A program made the position numbers and the translations under genes. Source: Bacillota bacterium (GTDB lineage Bacteria > Bacillota > UBA4882 > UBA8346). Taken from it: 60,220 nucleotides of DNA. The DNA lies in NCBI GenBank assembly GCA_023435565.1, contig JAEYRN010000041.1, forward strand, positions 1 through 60,220, in the 5' to 3' direction. Below, one piece after another: positions 42,586 through 51,566 of this stretch. The notes beneath the pieces are model-generated. The model made no database searches and was not told where the DNA came from. It saw only the letters and a program-made list of their open reading frames with translations. Position 1 is the first letter of the stretch. Each line of letters opens with the position of its first letter.

Positions 42586-42731
42586 TATAAAAAGACCTCC
42601 GGCTACGTTGTTACGTAGTCGAAGGTCTTGTTCACAAGAGTTACCTCTCGTTAATGAAGCGGGCGGTCCTTTAACCACCGGATTGACGCTTCAGAACACG
42701 GTAATAAACCGCGAACTACTCCCCTTCTTAT
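42586..42731 (-). promoter_or_regulatory. yybP-ykoY manganese riboswitch with terminator
   Basis: The leader of the ATPase gene begins with GGGGAGTAG (about 42724-42716), the signature of the yybP-ykoY Mn2+-sensing aptamer, followed by paired segments including CGCGGTTTATTACCG and GAGGTAACTC. It ends in an intrinsic terminator: GACCTTCGACTACGT-AACA-ACGTAGCCGGAGGTC then TTTTTATAT (42586-42626). Known members turn genes on when Mn2+ is high, by preventing termination. The aptamer call is by motif and context; the pairing was not computed. Confidence 0.82.
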
Positions 42732-42737
42732 TTTTCG

Positions 42738-42766
42738 ATTGTACCGATTCCTTGAGCTTTTGTCAA
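42738..42766 (-). promoter_or_regulatory. SigA-type promoter of the riboswitch-ATPase unit
   Basis: Minus-strand TTGACA (42761-42766), 17-base spacer, TACAAT (42738-42743). The start falls near 42731, at the aptamer's 5' end. Confidence 0.88.
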
Positions 42767-42802
42767 GAATAAAGTAATAAATCCCGGGTGTAAGAAAACC
42801 AT

Positions 42803-42864
42803 GTGTAGGATTCATGGAACGAAGTGTAGGAACGACAAAACGAGGCGTAGGAATCATGGAACGG
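42803..42864. repeat. Three tandem 21-bp repeats
   Basis: GTGTAGGATTCATGGAACGA-, GTGTAGGAACGACAAAACGA- and GCGTAGGAATCATGGAACG lie head to tail with a strict 21-bp period (42803, 42824, 42845). They are upstream of the ATPase promoter. The 42865-43012 stretch beyond shows no further feature to me. Confidence 0.75.
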
Positions 42865-43012
42865 TTTATTTGGCAACAACCCAAAACCTGCATTCGGCGC
42901 ATTTATGAAAATTCATATTAGCATTTTTAGGGATAATGGGAATCGATAAGAGAGGCCTATTGAAGGAGTATAATTGAAATTCCGTGTAGTAAAAGGGGTA
43001 GCAATCATTATT

Positions 43013-43361
43013 TCAAATCAAATCCAAATATCCTTTGATTGCCTTTCTAATACTATCTTTTATTTCATCCGACACAATTCCCCCACATTTCTCTTTCAAT
43101 CTTTCTTTTGAAATTGATCTGATTTGAGCCATTACAATAGAATCTTTAGGTAGGCCCGTGTCTTTTGCGGTAAGATAAGTCTCAATCGAATATACTTTTC
43201 TACCGGGCTTGACGGAGGTTAGTGAGAGAATTGTTACTATTGGTAAAATTTCATTTGCTTCTTCTGCGGAGATTACTAAAACCGGTCTTGTTCCTGCTTG
43301 TTCCGAACCTCTGGTTGGATCTAATTCAGCCTAAAAAAATATTCCATTGGTAACTTACCAT
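43013..43361 (-). pseudogene. MazF/PemK-like toxin gene with a frameshift
   Basis: The ATG at 43361 overlaps the stop of the antitoxin-like gene (ATGGTAA), then the frame WNIF runs into a stop. In the +1-shifted frame a clear MazF continues: AELDPTRGSEQAGTRPVLVIS, then TILSLTS and MAQIRSISKERL to a TGA at 43013. Removing one base near the seven-base A-run/T-run (43330-43339) restores one frame of ~115 codons. MazF toxins are ribosome-independent RNases. It could be an inactivated toxin, a slippery on/off tract, or a sequencing error. Confidence 0.82.
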
Positions 43362-43627
43362 TCTTGAATCCCTCCAGCAATATCGGCATCGGAAGATTCA
43401 AAATCTTTCATCGAATCCATCATATCTTTAATAAATATTTGGTCATTGGCCGCTTCAATCATTTCATTTTTAAATTTTTCATTTTCAAGTTTAGAAGCGT
43501 ATTCTTCCAGAGCTTCCTTTACGTCGGCATTCAGTGATGTAATATAATCATCTTTGGCGAACTCGCGTATTTTATCAACAGTTTCAGACGGTAATGAAAA
43601 GGTATAATTCTTTATAATTCCAGCCAT
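43355..43627 (-). CDS. Ribbon-helix-helix antitoxin-like protein, MazE-type partner
   Basis: 90 residues. The N-terminus (IIKNYTFSLPSETVDKI, ~4-20) reads as a ribbon-helix-helix DNA-binding strand and helix; the C-terminal half (~45-90) is acidic (DMMDSMKDFESSDAD) as expected for a toxin-wrapping tail. The gene overlaps the start of the mazF-like frame by 7 bp, the usual antitoxin-toxin arrangement. ATG at 43627 with GGAGG nine bases before. It would bind its own promoter and neutralise the toxin; here the toxin is frameshifted. Confidence 0.8.
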   Translation of the reverse strand: MAGIIKNYTFSLPSETVDKIREFAKDDYITSLNADVKEALEEYASKLENEKFKNEMIEAANDQIFIKDMMDSMKDFESSDADIAGGIQEW

Positions 43628-43768
43628 CCTTATTAGCCTCCAAAAAATAACTTTGTATAATTATATTACATTATATACAATATTTTCTTCAATACTCCAT
43701 TATAATATATCATCATTGCTTTATAAGAAGCTAACTTCGTCGCAGCTGGTTAATTGAAATTTAGGCTT

Positions 43769-44842
43769 TCAAAAAGTTTCCAGCAATGGCCGAACGGCTT
43801 CCCATACCATTTCCAAATCAAGTTCCCGCAAGCATTTTATGGAGTCGCATTTTCGCTTATTACAAGGCTGGCAGGGTAAATCCAACTTAAACGTAACCGC
43901 TCCCTTTTGATATGGTCCGTGAACCAGCGGGCTGGTTGGACCAAACCAAGCAACAACCTGCGTTTCAACTGCAACTGCAAGATGCATCGGGCCGGTGTCC
44001 CCACCAAGATAAAGATTTGCTTTTCGTAATAAAACGGCCAACTCTCTTAAATTAAACATGGCGATTGTATCAATAGGTTTGGTTTTGGTTAATTGAAGGA
44101 CCTGGTTGGCAATTTTCCGATCCAATTCGGAACCGATTATAATTACTTTTCCATAGTCGCTTAACCTGTCAGCCAGAGCAGCCATTCCTTCCTGGGTCCA
44201 GGATTTATTCGGCCAGCTGGTACCAGGGGCCAGACAAAAATAAGGGGCCGTAATATTGTTGTTCTTTAAAAATTGATTAACCGTTGACTCTTCAACCATG
44301 TATTCCGGCAAAACGAACTGTACATCACCGTCAGTAACACCTAAACGTCTTACCAACTCCATCTGCCAATCTACAAAAGGTATCTTTTGATAGGTCTTAA
44401 ACGGGGGTTTAACGGTATCGGTCAAAAAAAACTTGCTTCCCTCCCGTCCCAGCTCGTATCCGATCCTGGTTTTGGCTCCGGAAAGCAGAGTTACAATTCC
44501 GCTCTTAAAAAGATTCTGCATATCAAGGGCGATCTCAAACCTCTCGGCTTTTAACTCAGCGCCAAAGTCCTTTATTAACCGCTTTGCTTCTTTAAAATCA
44601 GCTTTTTTGATTGCTTGTTGAATTTGTTTTTTAGGAAATACGAAGAATTTATCAATTTCCGGGTGCCCTTGGATTAAGCTATGGGGCGCGCTTTCCACCG
44701 CCCATCCCAAGTAAGCCTCGGGAAGCTCTTCTCTGATTGCATGGATCGCCGGCAAAGTTCGGATTACATCCCCAATAGCGCTGAGCCTGACAATTAAAAT
44801 TCGGCTGGTTTGGGGTATTTTTTTTAGGGATATGGTTTTCAT
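43769..44842 (-). CDS. GT9-family glycosyltransferase, heptosyltransferase-like
   Basis: About 357 residues of the WaaC/WaaF/WaaQ group: RILIVRLSAIGDVIRTLPAI (~14-33) at the N-terminal Rossmann half and GGDTGPMHLAVAV and AWFGPTSP (~280-305) in the C-terminal donor-binding half. The tail has CQPCNKRKCDSIKC. These enzymes add heptose, or a related sugar, to the Kdo of the LPS core at the inner membrane. I chose ATG 44842; GTG 44893 is an alternative start nearer to the waaA stop. Downstream of waaA, which supplies its acceptor. The sugar is not provable here. Confidence 0.85.
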   Translation of the reverse strand: MKTISLKKIPQTSRILIVRLSAIGDVIRTLPAIHAIREELPEAYLGWAVESAPHSLIQGHPEIDKFFVFPKKQIQQAIKKADFKEAKRLIKDFGAELKAERFEIALDMQNLFKSGIVTLLSGAKTRIGYELGREGSKFFLTDTVKPPFKTYQKIPFVDWQMELVRRLGVTDGDVQFVLPEYMVEESTVNQFLKNNNITAPYFCLAPGTSWPNKSWTQEGMAALADRLSDYGKVIIIGSELDRKIANQVLQLTKTKPIDTIAMFNLRELAVLLRKANLYLGGDTGPMHLAVAVETQVVAWFGPTSPLVHGPYQKGAVTFKLDLPCQPCNKRKCDSIKCLRELDLEMVWEAVRPLLETF

Positions 44843-44896
44843 GGTTTGACTAAACCTCGCGTATCTTTGTGTCTCTGAGTCTCTGGCTGTCACTAA

Positions 44897-46177
44897 TTAA
44901 TAAATCAACTTCAATTTCGCAACTGTCCTTTTAGTCGCTCCCTGGTTAGCGATGATTACTTGTTTGGCTTTCTTTCCAAGGTTCTCCCGTATCTCAGGGT
45001 TTCCATGAAAATAGAGGAACTGCTTCGCAAGCTCCGGTGCATTATTAACCATAAACCCGGCTTCTTCCTTTTCCAACAGCTCTTTACTTTCTAGAAAATT
45101 GTGCATATAAGGCCCATATAGGACAATCTTTTCTTTAATCGATGCTTCCAACACATTATGACCGCCGACTGGGACCAAGCTGCCGCCGATAAAGACCACG
45201 GAAGCAATGGAATAAACCAATCCCAATTCGCCAAAAGTATCCAGTAGCAACAAATCTGGTCTCCCCGAATACGTTTTGCCATTTAATTGCTCGGTGCGGC
45301 GTATATATTTTAAATTATGGTCATCTAATAATCTTACGATTTCATCAGCCTGGTCCGGATAACGTGGTGCTAATACTAGAAACGCTTCCGGAACTTCTTT
45401 TTTAATCGTTTCAAAGGCATCGATGATTATCGCTTCTTCGCCATGATGGGTACTTGCTGCGACAAGAATAGGCGTGTTATTTGATAAAGACAATAGTCTA
45501 ATAAAATTATTCTTTTCAGTTTCGGGAATTTCCGGATAATTGAAATCGAATTTGACATTCCCGGTGATTTCAACTTTTGCGGGATCGGCCCCTAGTTTGA
45601 TGAAACGTTGCCGGTCCGTTTCCGTTTGGACCCCGATATAATCGATCAACATTAGCGCGGACTTATAAAAGCCGTATTTTCTGAGACGTTTATAGGATTT
45701 GTTCAACCGGCCGTTGACAATGGCGATTTTGACATTTTGTTTTTTGGAATAGAAGAGGACATTAGGCCAAATTTCGGTTTCGATTAATAGTAAATTATCC
45801 GGTTTAAGTCTGGTTAAAAACCTTTTTACAATCCAAGGATGGTCAAAAGGGAAATATCCGATTAAATCGACCTTATTACCGATTACCCGCCCGGCAGTGG
45901 CACGGCCGGTCATAGTATTGCATGTAAAAACAATTGCATAATCGGGAAAAACCTCTTTAATGTCTTGAAGAAGACGAGCGGCCACCATTGTCTCACCGAC
46001 GGAAGCGGCTTGAATCCATAAAACCGGCCGCCCCGAGATTAGCTTAAGCTCATTTTTAGAAAAACCAAATAAATAAGGAAAAACCGGTTTTCCTTTGATC
46101 TTCTGTTGAACCAGCCATATTGGAAAGATGGTTAGGGTAACCAACCAGATTAAAATATTATAGAACAATCGGAACAA
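44897..46177 (-). CDS. waaA: Kdo transferase WaaA (KdtA)
   Basis: Transfers Kdo to lipid A at the inner membrane, making the LPS inner core; membrane-anchored GT-B enzyme. About 426 residues with an N-terminal membrane helix (~5-23), the GT30 block (WIQAASVGETMVAARLLQD, ~57-75), FTCNTMTGRATA, PFDHPW, ETEIWPN and the C-terminal FIGGSLVPVGGHNVLEA (~315-331). Start is TTG 46177, six bases after AAGGAGA and just past the ftsY stop codon; a frame opening at 46258 would overlap ftsY. Presence implies an outer membrane, unusual in Bacillota but known in Negativicutes, Halanaerobiales and related diderms. Confidence 0.93.
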   Translation of the reverse strand: MFRLFYNILIWLVTLTIFPIWLVQQKIKGKPVFPYLFGFSKNELKLISGRPVLWIQAASVGETMVAARLLQDIKEVFPDYAIVFTCNTMTGRATAGRVIGNKVDLIGYFPFDHPWIVKRFLTRLKPDNLLLIETEIWPNVLFYSKKQNVKIAIVNGRLNKSYKRLRKYGFYKSALMLIDYIGVQTETDRQRFIKLGADPAKVEITGNVKFDFNYPEIPETEKNNFIRLLSLSNNTPILVAASTHHGEEAIIIDAFETIKKEVPEAFLVLAPRYPDQADEIVRLLDDHNLKYIRRTEQLNGKTYSGRPDLLLLDTFGELGLVYSIASVVFIGGSLVPVGGHNVLEASIKEKIVLYGPYMHNFLESKELLEKEEAGFMVNNAPELAKQFLYFHGNPEIRENLGKKAKQVIIANQGATKRTVAKLKLIY

Positions 46178-46193
46178 GTAGGTTCTCCTTATT

Positions 46194-47114
46194 TTAATCA
46201 AACAAAGCATTGGCAAAAGCAGCCGGATCAAAATCCTGTAAGTCTTCGGATTTTTCACCGACTCCGATTAAACTAATGGGAATTTTGAATTGATTAGCAA
46301 TGGCAATAATAATTCCGCCTTTAGCAGTCCCATCCAGTTTGGTGATGGCGATTCGATCTACCCCCACGGCTTCATGAAAGGTTTTTACTTGATTAATAGC
46401 ATTTTGGCCGGTAGCTGCGTCTAACACTAATAGAGTGTGCAGTTTACGGCCTTCTAAATTTTGGACGATGATACGCTTGACTTTCTTGAGTTCATCCATT
46501 AAGTTAACCTTGGTATGAAGCCTTCCGGCCGTATCCACGATTATAATATCAGCTTTCCGTGCTTTGGCGGCAACCATTCCGTCAAATGCGACTGCTCCAG
46601 GATCTGCACCTTCTTGATGGTGAATAACCGGGACATGAAGACGTTCTCCCCATTGTTGGAGCTGCTCGGTAGCTGCCGCCCTGAATGTATCGGCGGCCAC
46701 CAACAATACTTGACGCTTGTTTTCGCGGAATCTAGCTGCCAACTTAGCGATAGTCGTCGTTTTCCCTACTCCATTTACTCCGATAACCAGGTGTACTTGA
46801 TTGACGCCTTTAAAATCAATTGGCCCATTCTGGGCCAGTGATAAAAGGGATTTAATCTCTTCAGCTAAAATAGGTTTCAAATCACCGGGATAAATGATAT
46901 TTTTTTCTTTAACGGTTTTCTTCAGTTTATCCAGTAAAAAAGTAGTGGTCTCAAACCCAACATCAGCCATGATCAAAATATCTTCCAAATCATTATATAG
47001 TTCCTGATCGATTTTAGAAGAAGTGAAGACAGACTCCAAACTAGTTAAAAAATTATTTCTGGTTTTACTTAAACCTTGTTTTAAACGGGCAAAAAAACCT
47101 TGATTTTCACTCAT
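46194..47114 (-). CDS. ftsY: Signal recognition particle receptor FtsY
   Basis: GTPase receptor that docks SRP-bound ribosomes at the membrane. 306 residues: a short N domain (~10-95), then the G domain with VNGVGKTTTIAKLA (~114-127), VAADTFRAAATEQL (~140-153), VDTAGRLHTK (~193-202) and ITKLDGTAKGG (~252-262). It lacks the long acidic A domain, as do most Bacillota forms. ATG at 47114. Follows smc by ~100 bp, the conserved rnc-smc-ftsY order, and ends 16 bp before waaA, so the LPS genes are probably co-transcribed with it. Confidence 0.97.
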   Translation of the reverse strand: MSENQGFFARLKQGLSKTRNNFLTSLESVFTSSKIDQELYNDLEDILIMADVGFETTTFLLDKLKKTVKEKNIIYPGDLKPILAEEIKSLLSLAQNGPIDFKGVNQVHLVIGVNGVGKTTTIAKLAARFRENKRQVLLVAADTFRAAATEQLQQWGERLHVPVIHHQEGADPGAVAFDGMVAAKARKADIIIVDTAGRLHTKVNLMDELKKVKRIIVQNLEGRKLHTLLVLDAATGQNAINQVKTFHEAVGVDRIAITKLDGTAKGGIIIAIANQFKIPISLIGVGEKSEDLQDFDPAAFANALFD

Positions 47115-47218
47115 TTTAAAAGTTCCTTTGTTTGTGTTTTAGAAAAGTTATGAGAAAATTACCCTTAAAAATAATCCGGTAAATCCGTGTGAATCCTATC
47201 AAAAAAACATAAAAAAGC

Positions 47219-50200
47219 TTAACCAACCTTTTCATTCAAATCAAGGGATATTAACTTTGATACGCCATGTTCCTGCATGGTTACACCATAAAGTGCGTTG
47301 GCGACCTCCATTGTTCCCCGGCGGTGAGTGACCACAATGAACTGAAGCTCTTTACTATAGAGTTCTAATAACCGGGAGAAACGTTGAACATTCACCTCAT
47401 CAAGTGTAGCGTCAATCTCATCCAAAATACAGAAAGGAGACGGTTTTACCGTTAAAATGGCAAATAGCAAAGCAATTGCGGTCATTGCTCTTTCACCACC
47501 CGATAACAAAGATAAACTTTGCAGTTTTTTACCAGGAGGCTGGGCAACTATTTCAATCCCTGATTCCAACGGTTGGTCCGGATCAATCAGAAATAAATCG
47601 GCATTACCACCTTCGAATAGTTCAGCAAAGAGTTTGGTAAACTCTCTTCTAATCTGTTGAAACGCCTCAGTAAACCGCTTGGTTATCGTTCCTTCAATTT
47701 CTTTGATAACCTTTTCCAAAGATTCTTTGGCTTTGACCAAATCTTGGGATTGGCCCCATAAAAATTCATAGCGCTCCTTCACTTGACTATAATCGTCAAT
47801 GGCGGCAATATTTACCGGGCCTAAATCCTTTAGCGTCTCTTTTAGCTGTTCAACAATTGATTTTGCATTCTCCGGAGCTTGGTAGGCAGGATTAAATCGA
47901 TTACGCCAATTAACATCATAATCTTCAGCAAGATTCCGTTCGATATTTTCTTTTTCCAAAAGAATCTGGTTAATGGCCAAATCTAGTTTGTGAATTTGAT
48001 TTTGAAACTCATTGCTCTTTCTACGGAAACTCCGTTGTTTTGATTCAAGATCTTTAATTTTCAATAACACCTGATCTTTTTCCTGTTTAGCCGAAACAAC
48101 CAGCCCTTCTTGTGAAATAAGTCGGCTTTTTTCATGGTCAATTTTTAGCTGTAATTCGGCTATTGATTCGTTAGCCTTTAGCTGTTCATTTATTATTTGA
48201 TCCTGTTTTTCTTGGAACGCTCTAATATGGTTATTCAGCTCTTCCAATTGTTTGTTGAGCCGTTCTTTAAGGGCGACCTTTCCATACTCTTCCTGAGAAC
48301 CAGCACTGAGTACGGATTTTAATTCGGAGATCCGCTGTGCTTTTGCTTCTTTTTCAAGATTAGCGTTTTGAATTTTACTAGTCAATTCATTGACCTTTGT
48401 CTCTAATTCTTTAAGAAAAGATTCTTTAGCTGATATTTGTTGATGCAATTCTTCGGCGCCCAAATCAAATTGGCCGCTTTCCGTAGTCATTTCCTCCCAT
48501 TGGTTCTTGTAGGTAATTAGTTCTTGTTTAGCGCGACCTATATTTTGATCGATTGTTTGAATTTCCCTCTCCGTTGTCGCTTTTTTAAGTTGAGTATCTT
48601 GTTCCTCTTTTTTTGAAGATTCGATTTGTTTAGATTGATCTAGAAGTTTATTTCGGATCTCTTTAGCGGTCTGAACCCCTTTCTCTAAGAAAGACTGGGA
48701 CTCTGCTTTTTCTTTTTTAAAATCTTCAATTTCACGTTTGCGTGACAATAATCCCAAACGACGTTTATCAACACTACCACCGGTAATCGAACCACCGGGG
48801 TTTACCAAGTCGCCGTCAGGAGTAACGATTCGTAAACTCTTATCAATTTTTGAGCTGAGTCTGACTGCCGTATTTAAGTCAGGCGCAACAATAGTTTGTC
48901 CTAACAAATAGTTCAAGACCGAGCGGTACTCCGAATCAAAATGAAGTAAAGCTAAAGCGGTTTGACAGGAATGTTGTTGCAATAAACTCTGATACTGATC
49001 GGTCTTCGCACCCTGGATGTTTATCAGGTTTAGCGGTAGAAAAGTAGCTCTACCTTTACCCTGCTTTTTTAAAAAATTGATAGCTGCCTGAGCATATTGA
49101 TCATGTTCGATAACAATATTTTGCAAACTGGATCCTAATGCGGTTTCAATTGCTAACTCCATGCCCGGTTTAACTTGAATTAAATCGGCGACTATACCTC
49201 GAATATGCTGGTAAAAAGGTTGTTCCGAAGCTTCAGCCAATAAAACTTTGACTCCTTGAAAATAACCTTGAAATCCCTTTTCCATCTCTTCTAAAAGGCT
49301 GATCTTGCTCTCTAAACCACGGATTCGTTCTTTCCAATCAAGATTCTTACTCTCGACCGAATTTAATTCCTCTTCCAGTGAAATAATATTTTGCGCCAGA
49401 TCAGCTTGGATTTGATGAAAATGATTAACTTGACGCACGAAATCGTTCAAAGACTGTTCTTTGCTTTGGTAATCTTTTCCCAAATCAGAAATCTGATTCG
49501 TTAGAAAATCAATTTTTTTAGAACAATCATTAATTTGTTTTTGAAGGAATTCCTTTTTAAGCGTTGCTGAATTGGCATTATTCTTCAGGGAAGCGATTTC
49601 ATTTAAAACTTCAATGAATTCATTTTTCAAGTTTTGTTCTTCAATTTCAAGGGCCTTAATCAATTGGTTATGCTGATCTAAAACCAGTTCCAACTCGATT
49701 AAGATGGAACTTTCAGAGGTTAGTTTGTTTTTAACAGTGGCGATCTCTTGATCAATACCGCTTAATTCCTTAAAGACAGTTTCTTTTCGCAAGGCGTTGT
49801 CAGCCATATTATTGCGGCACTCAACCAATTGGGTCTCCAGATCCTGAGATCTGGAGGTCAACGAATTAATCTGTTCCGAAAACTTATCGATTTGATTTTG
49901 AATCCGGTAAAAATCTTCGTTTAAACCGGTGATCCGATCATCCTGATTTAATAATAAGAGCCTAACTTCTTCAACTTCAGATTCGATAATACTTTCTTGG
50001 CCCTCAAAATCTTGGAACCTTTCTTCCCAATCAGCTTTAGATAGTTTCAGTTCTTCCAGCTTGGAGTCAAATTGGTTTAATAACCCTCCATAATAATTAA
50101 TTTCCACTTCCGTTAACTGATCTTTTAATCTTAAATATTCTTGGGCTAAATTAGCCTGAGATTCAAGAGGACCTAGTTGGCCTTGGAGTTCGGTGAGAAT

Positions 50201-50779
50201 ATCTTGTAACCTAAGTAAATTGCGATCAGTGTCTTCTAATTTTCTCTCGGCTACTTGTTTTCTGGATTTATATTTAATAATACCAGCGGCTTCTTCAAAT
50301 ATAGTTCGGCGTTCCTCGGCTTTAACCGAAAGAATTGAGTCAATCTTCCCTTGACCGATAACTGAATAAGCCTCTTTACCTAATCCGGTATCATAAAAAA
50401 GATCAAGCACATCCCTAAGTCTAACTTGGGATTTGTTAATCAAATATTCGCTCTCACCGGAACGAAATAATTTTCGGGTTACTGACACTTCCGTAAAATC
50501 AACCGGTAGAGAGTTGTCGGAATTATCAAGTACCATAGTTACCTCAGCCAGACTAAGAGGCTTACGTTGCTCAGTTCCGGCAAAAATCACGTCATCCATT
50601 TTTGAACCACGGAGGCTTTTGATACTTTGTTCTCCTAAAACCCAGCGTAAAGCATCGGAAATATTACTTTTGCCACTTCCATTAGGACCTACGACTCCAG
50701 TAACCCCAGGCAAAAATTCTAATTTGATTTTATCGGCAAAAGACTTAAAACCCATAATTTCCAGGCGTTTTAAATACAA
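47219..50779 (-). CDS. smc: Chromosome condensation ATPase SMC
   Basis: The SMC-ScpAB complex motor that organises and segregates chromosomes. 1186 residues, the same length as B. subtilis SMC: head with Walker A (GPNGSGKSN, ~32-40), long coiled coil (~170-500), hinge (~510-660, FLPLNLI and GGSITGGSVDKRRLG), return coil (~680-1020), and the C-terminal head with LSGGERAMTA and Walker B FCILDEIDATLDE. The TTG at 50779, five bases past AAAGGAGGG, gives the classic MYLKRLEIMGFKSF start; a frame from 50800 would overlap that ribosome site. Downstream of the SigH-like gene, upstream of ftsY. Confidence 0.97.
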   Translation of the reverse strand: MYLKRLEIMGFKSFADKIKLEFLPGVTGVVGPNGSGKSNISDALRWVLGEQSIKSLRGSKMDDVIFAGTEQRKPLSLAEVTMVLDNSDNSLPVDFTEVSVTRKLFRSGESEYLINKSQVRLRDVLDLFYDTGLGKEAYSVIGQGKIDSILSVKAEERRTIFEEAAGIIKYKSRKQVAERKLEDTDRNLLRLQDILTELQGQLGPLESQANLAQEYLRLKDQLTEVEINYYGGLLNQFDSKLEELKLSKADWEERFQDFEGQESIIESEVEEVRLLLLNQDDRITGLNEDFYRIQNQIDKFSEQINSLTSRSQDLETQLVECRNNMADNALRKETVFKELSGIDQEIATVKNKLTSESSILIELELVLDQHNQLIKALEIEEQNLKNEFIEVLNEIASLKNNANSATLKKEFLQKQINDCSKKIDFLTNQISDLGKDYQSKEQSLNDFVRQVNHFHQIQADLAQNIISLEEELNSVESKNLDWKERIRGLESKISLLEEMEKGFQGYFQGVKVLLAEASEQPFYQHIRGIVADLIQVKPGMELAIETALGSSLQNIVIEHDQYAQAAINFLKKQGKGRATFLPLNLINIQGAKTDQYQSLLQQHSCQTALALLHFDSEYRSVLNYLLGQTIVAPDLNTAVRLSSKIDKSLRIVTPDGDLVNPGGSITGGSVDKRRLGLLSRKREIEDFKKEKAESQSFLEKGVQTAKEIRNKLLDQSKQIESSKKEEQDTQLKKATTEREIQTIDQNIGRAKQELITYKNQWEEMTTESGQFDLGAEELHQQISAKESFLKELETKVNELTSKIQNANLEKEAKAQRISELKSVLSAGSQEEYGKVALKERLNKQLEELNNHIRAFQEKQDQIINEQLKANESIAELQLKIDHEKSRLISQEGLVVSAKQEKDQVLLKIKDLESKQRSFRRKSNEFQNQIHKLDLAINQILLEKENIERNLAEDYDVNWRNRFNPAYQAPENAKSIVEQLKETLKDLGPVNIAAIDDYSQVKERYEFLWGQSQDLVKAKESLEKVIKEIEGTITKRFTEAFQQIRREFTKLFAELFEGGNADLFLIDPDQPLESGIEIVAQPPGKKLQSLSLLSGGERAMTAIALLFAILTVKPSPFCILDEIDATLDEVNVQRFSRLLELYSKELQFIVVTHRRGTMEVANALYGVTMQEHGVSKLISLDLNEKVG

Positions 50780-50867
50780 TTTGACCCTCCTTTTATGCAT
50801 TCAACATTTTACCACAAGATAGGCAAAAAAGAAATAAGACAATCAAAATGAGAATCCGGTTAAATAA

Positions 50868-50893
50868 TAAAGCGAGGTTTTTCCCTCGCTTTC
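50868..50893 (-). terminator. Terminator after the SigH-like gene
   Basis: Minus-strand AAAGCGAGG-GAAAAA-CCTCGCTTT with following TATTATTT, overlapping the stop codon region. It separates the sigma gene from smc. Confidence 0.8.
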
Positions 50894-51566
50894 AACCAAC
50901 TTCTAAATTGATTATTAGATCTTTTCTTTTTCTAACTTTTTGCGGAATATCAGGACTGAGTAAGGAGCCGTATACTTTAATAATTTTACGCAATTTGTCA
51001 CGGGCTCTGGTTCGCGCGTTATCAACAACCTTTGGGGGTAATGCTAACGAAACTTGAATTTCTCCCTGATTGTCCCCGTCAATAATTCTTTTAATAACTT
51101 GGTATTCAACTGGTGATAAATAAATTTTCAAAACCGAATCCAGTTTTTGATTATTCCATTCCTTTTCAATAAATCCAAACGGTTCATTGGTTTGGTTTTC
51201 TAGTAAGTTTGTTAACATATGATTATTAATTCCATCAATATCTTGAAAAAGGGAGATTACATTTCTGGAGGTTGACATAGTTCTATTACAATAACGCCTT
51301 AATGCGTTCAAAATCCTTCGATTAATGCAAAGATAAGCAAATGTACTAAATTTGACATGATAATTTGAATTATATTCTTCAATTGCCTTTAATAAACCAA
51401 TTGCGCCTTCTTGGAAATAATCATCTAAATCGGTTGGAGAAGGGTGGTAAATTTTAACAATATGTCTGACCATTGGAATATATTTTAGAACCAACTCATC
51501 CTTAGCTGTCATATCAAAATTGGAACGAATTTTTTCTAATAATGATAAATCCTTTTGCTCGTTCAT
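50892..51566 (-). CDS. Sigma-70-family factor, SigH (Spo0H)-like
   Basis: 224 residues. Region 2 is evident (YIPMVRHIVKIYHPSPTDLDDYFQEGAIGL, in pieces ~28-58; KFSTFAYLCINRRILNALRR, ~73-92). Region 4 (VIKRIIDGDNQGEIQVSLALPPKVVDNARTRARDKL, in pieces) follows after a linker. The arrangement matches SigH, which switches cells to early sporulation; identity with SigH is inferred from weak similarity and from the sporulation setting. ATG at 51566. Single-gene unit with its own terminator, between spoVS and smc; in B. subtilis sigH lies elsewhere, so its placement here is unusual. Confidence 0.75.
   Translation of the reverse strand: MNEQKDLSLLEKIRSNFDMTAKDELVLKYIPMVRHIVKIYHPSPTDLDDYFQEGAIGLLKAIEEYNSNYHVKFSTFAYLCINRRILNALRRYCNRTMSTSRNVISLFQDIDGINNHMLTNLLENQTNEPFGFIEKEWNNQKLDSVLKIYLSPVEYQVIKRIIDGDNQGEIQVSLALPPKVVDNARTRARDKLRKIIKVYGSLLSPDIPQKVRKRKDLIINLEVG

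Noticed and set aside
42651..42902. A minus-strand protein frame with MIPTP/VVPTL-type repeats
   Set aside because: The repeat character comes from the 21-bp DNA repeats, and the frame runs into the riboswitch; no ribosome site.
46178..46258. Longer N-terminus of WaaA inside ftsY
   Set aside because: A TTG with a strong ribosome site right after the ftsY stop gives the normal WaaA start; the extension would overlap ftsY by 64 bp.
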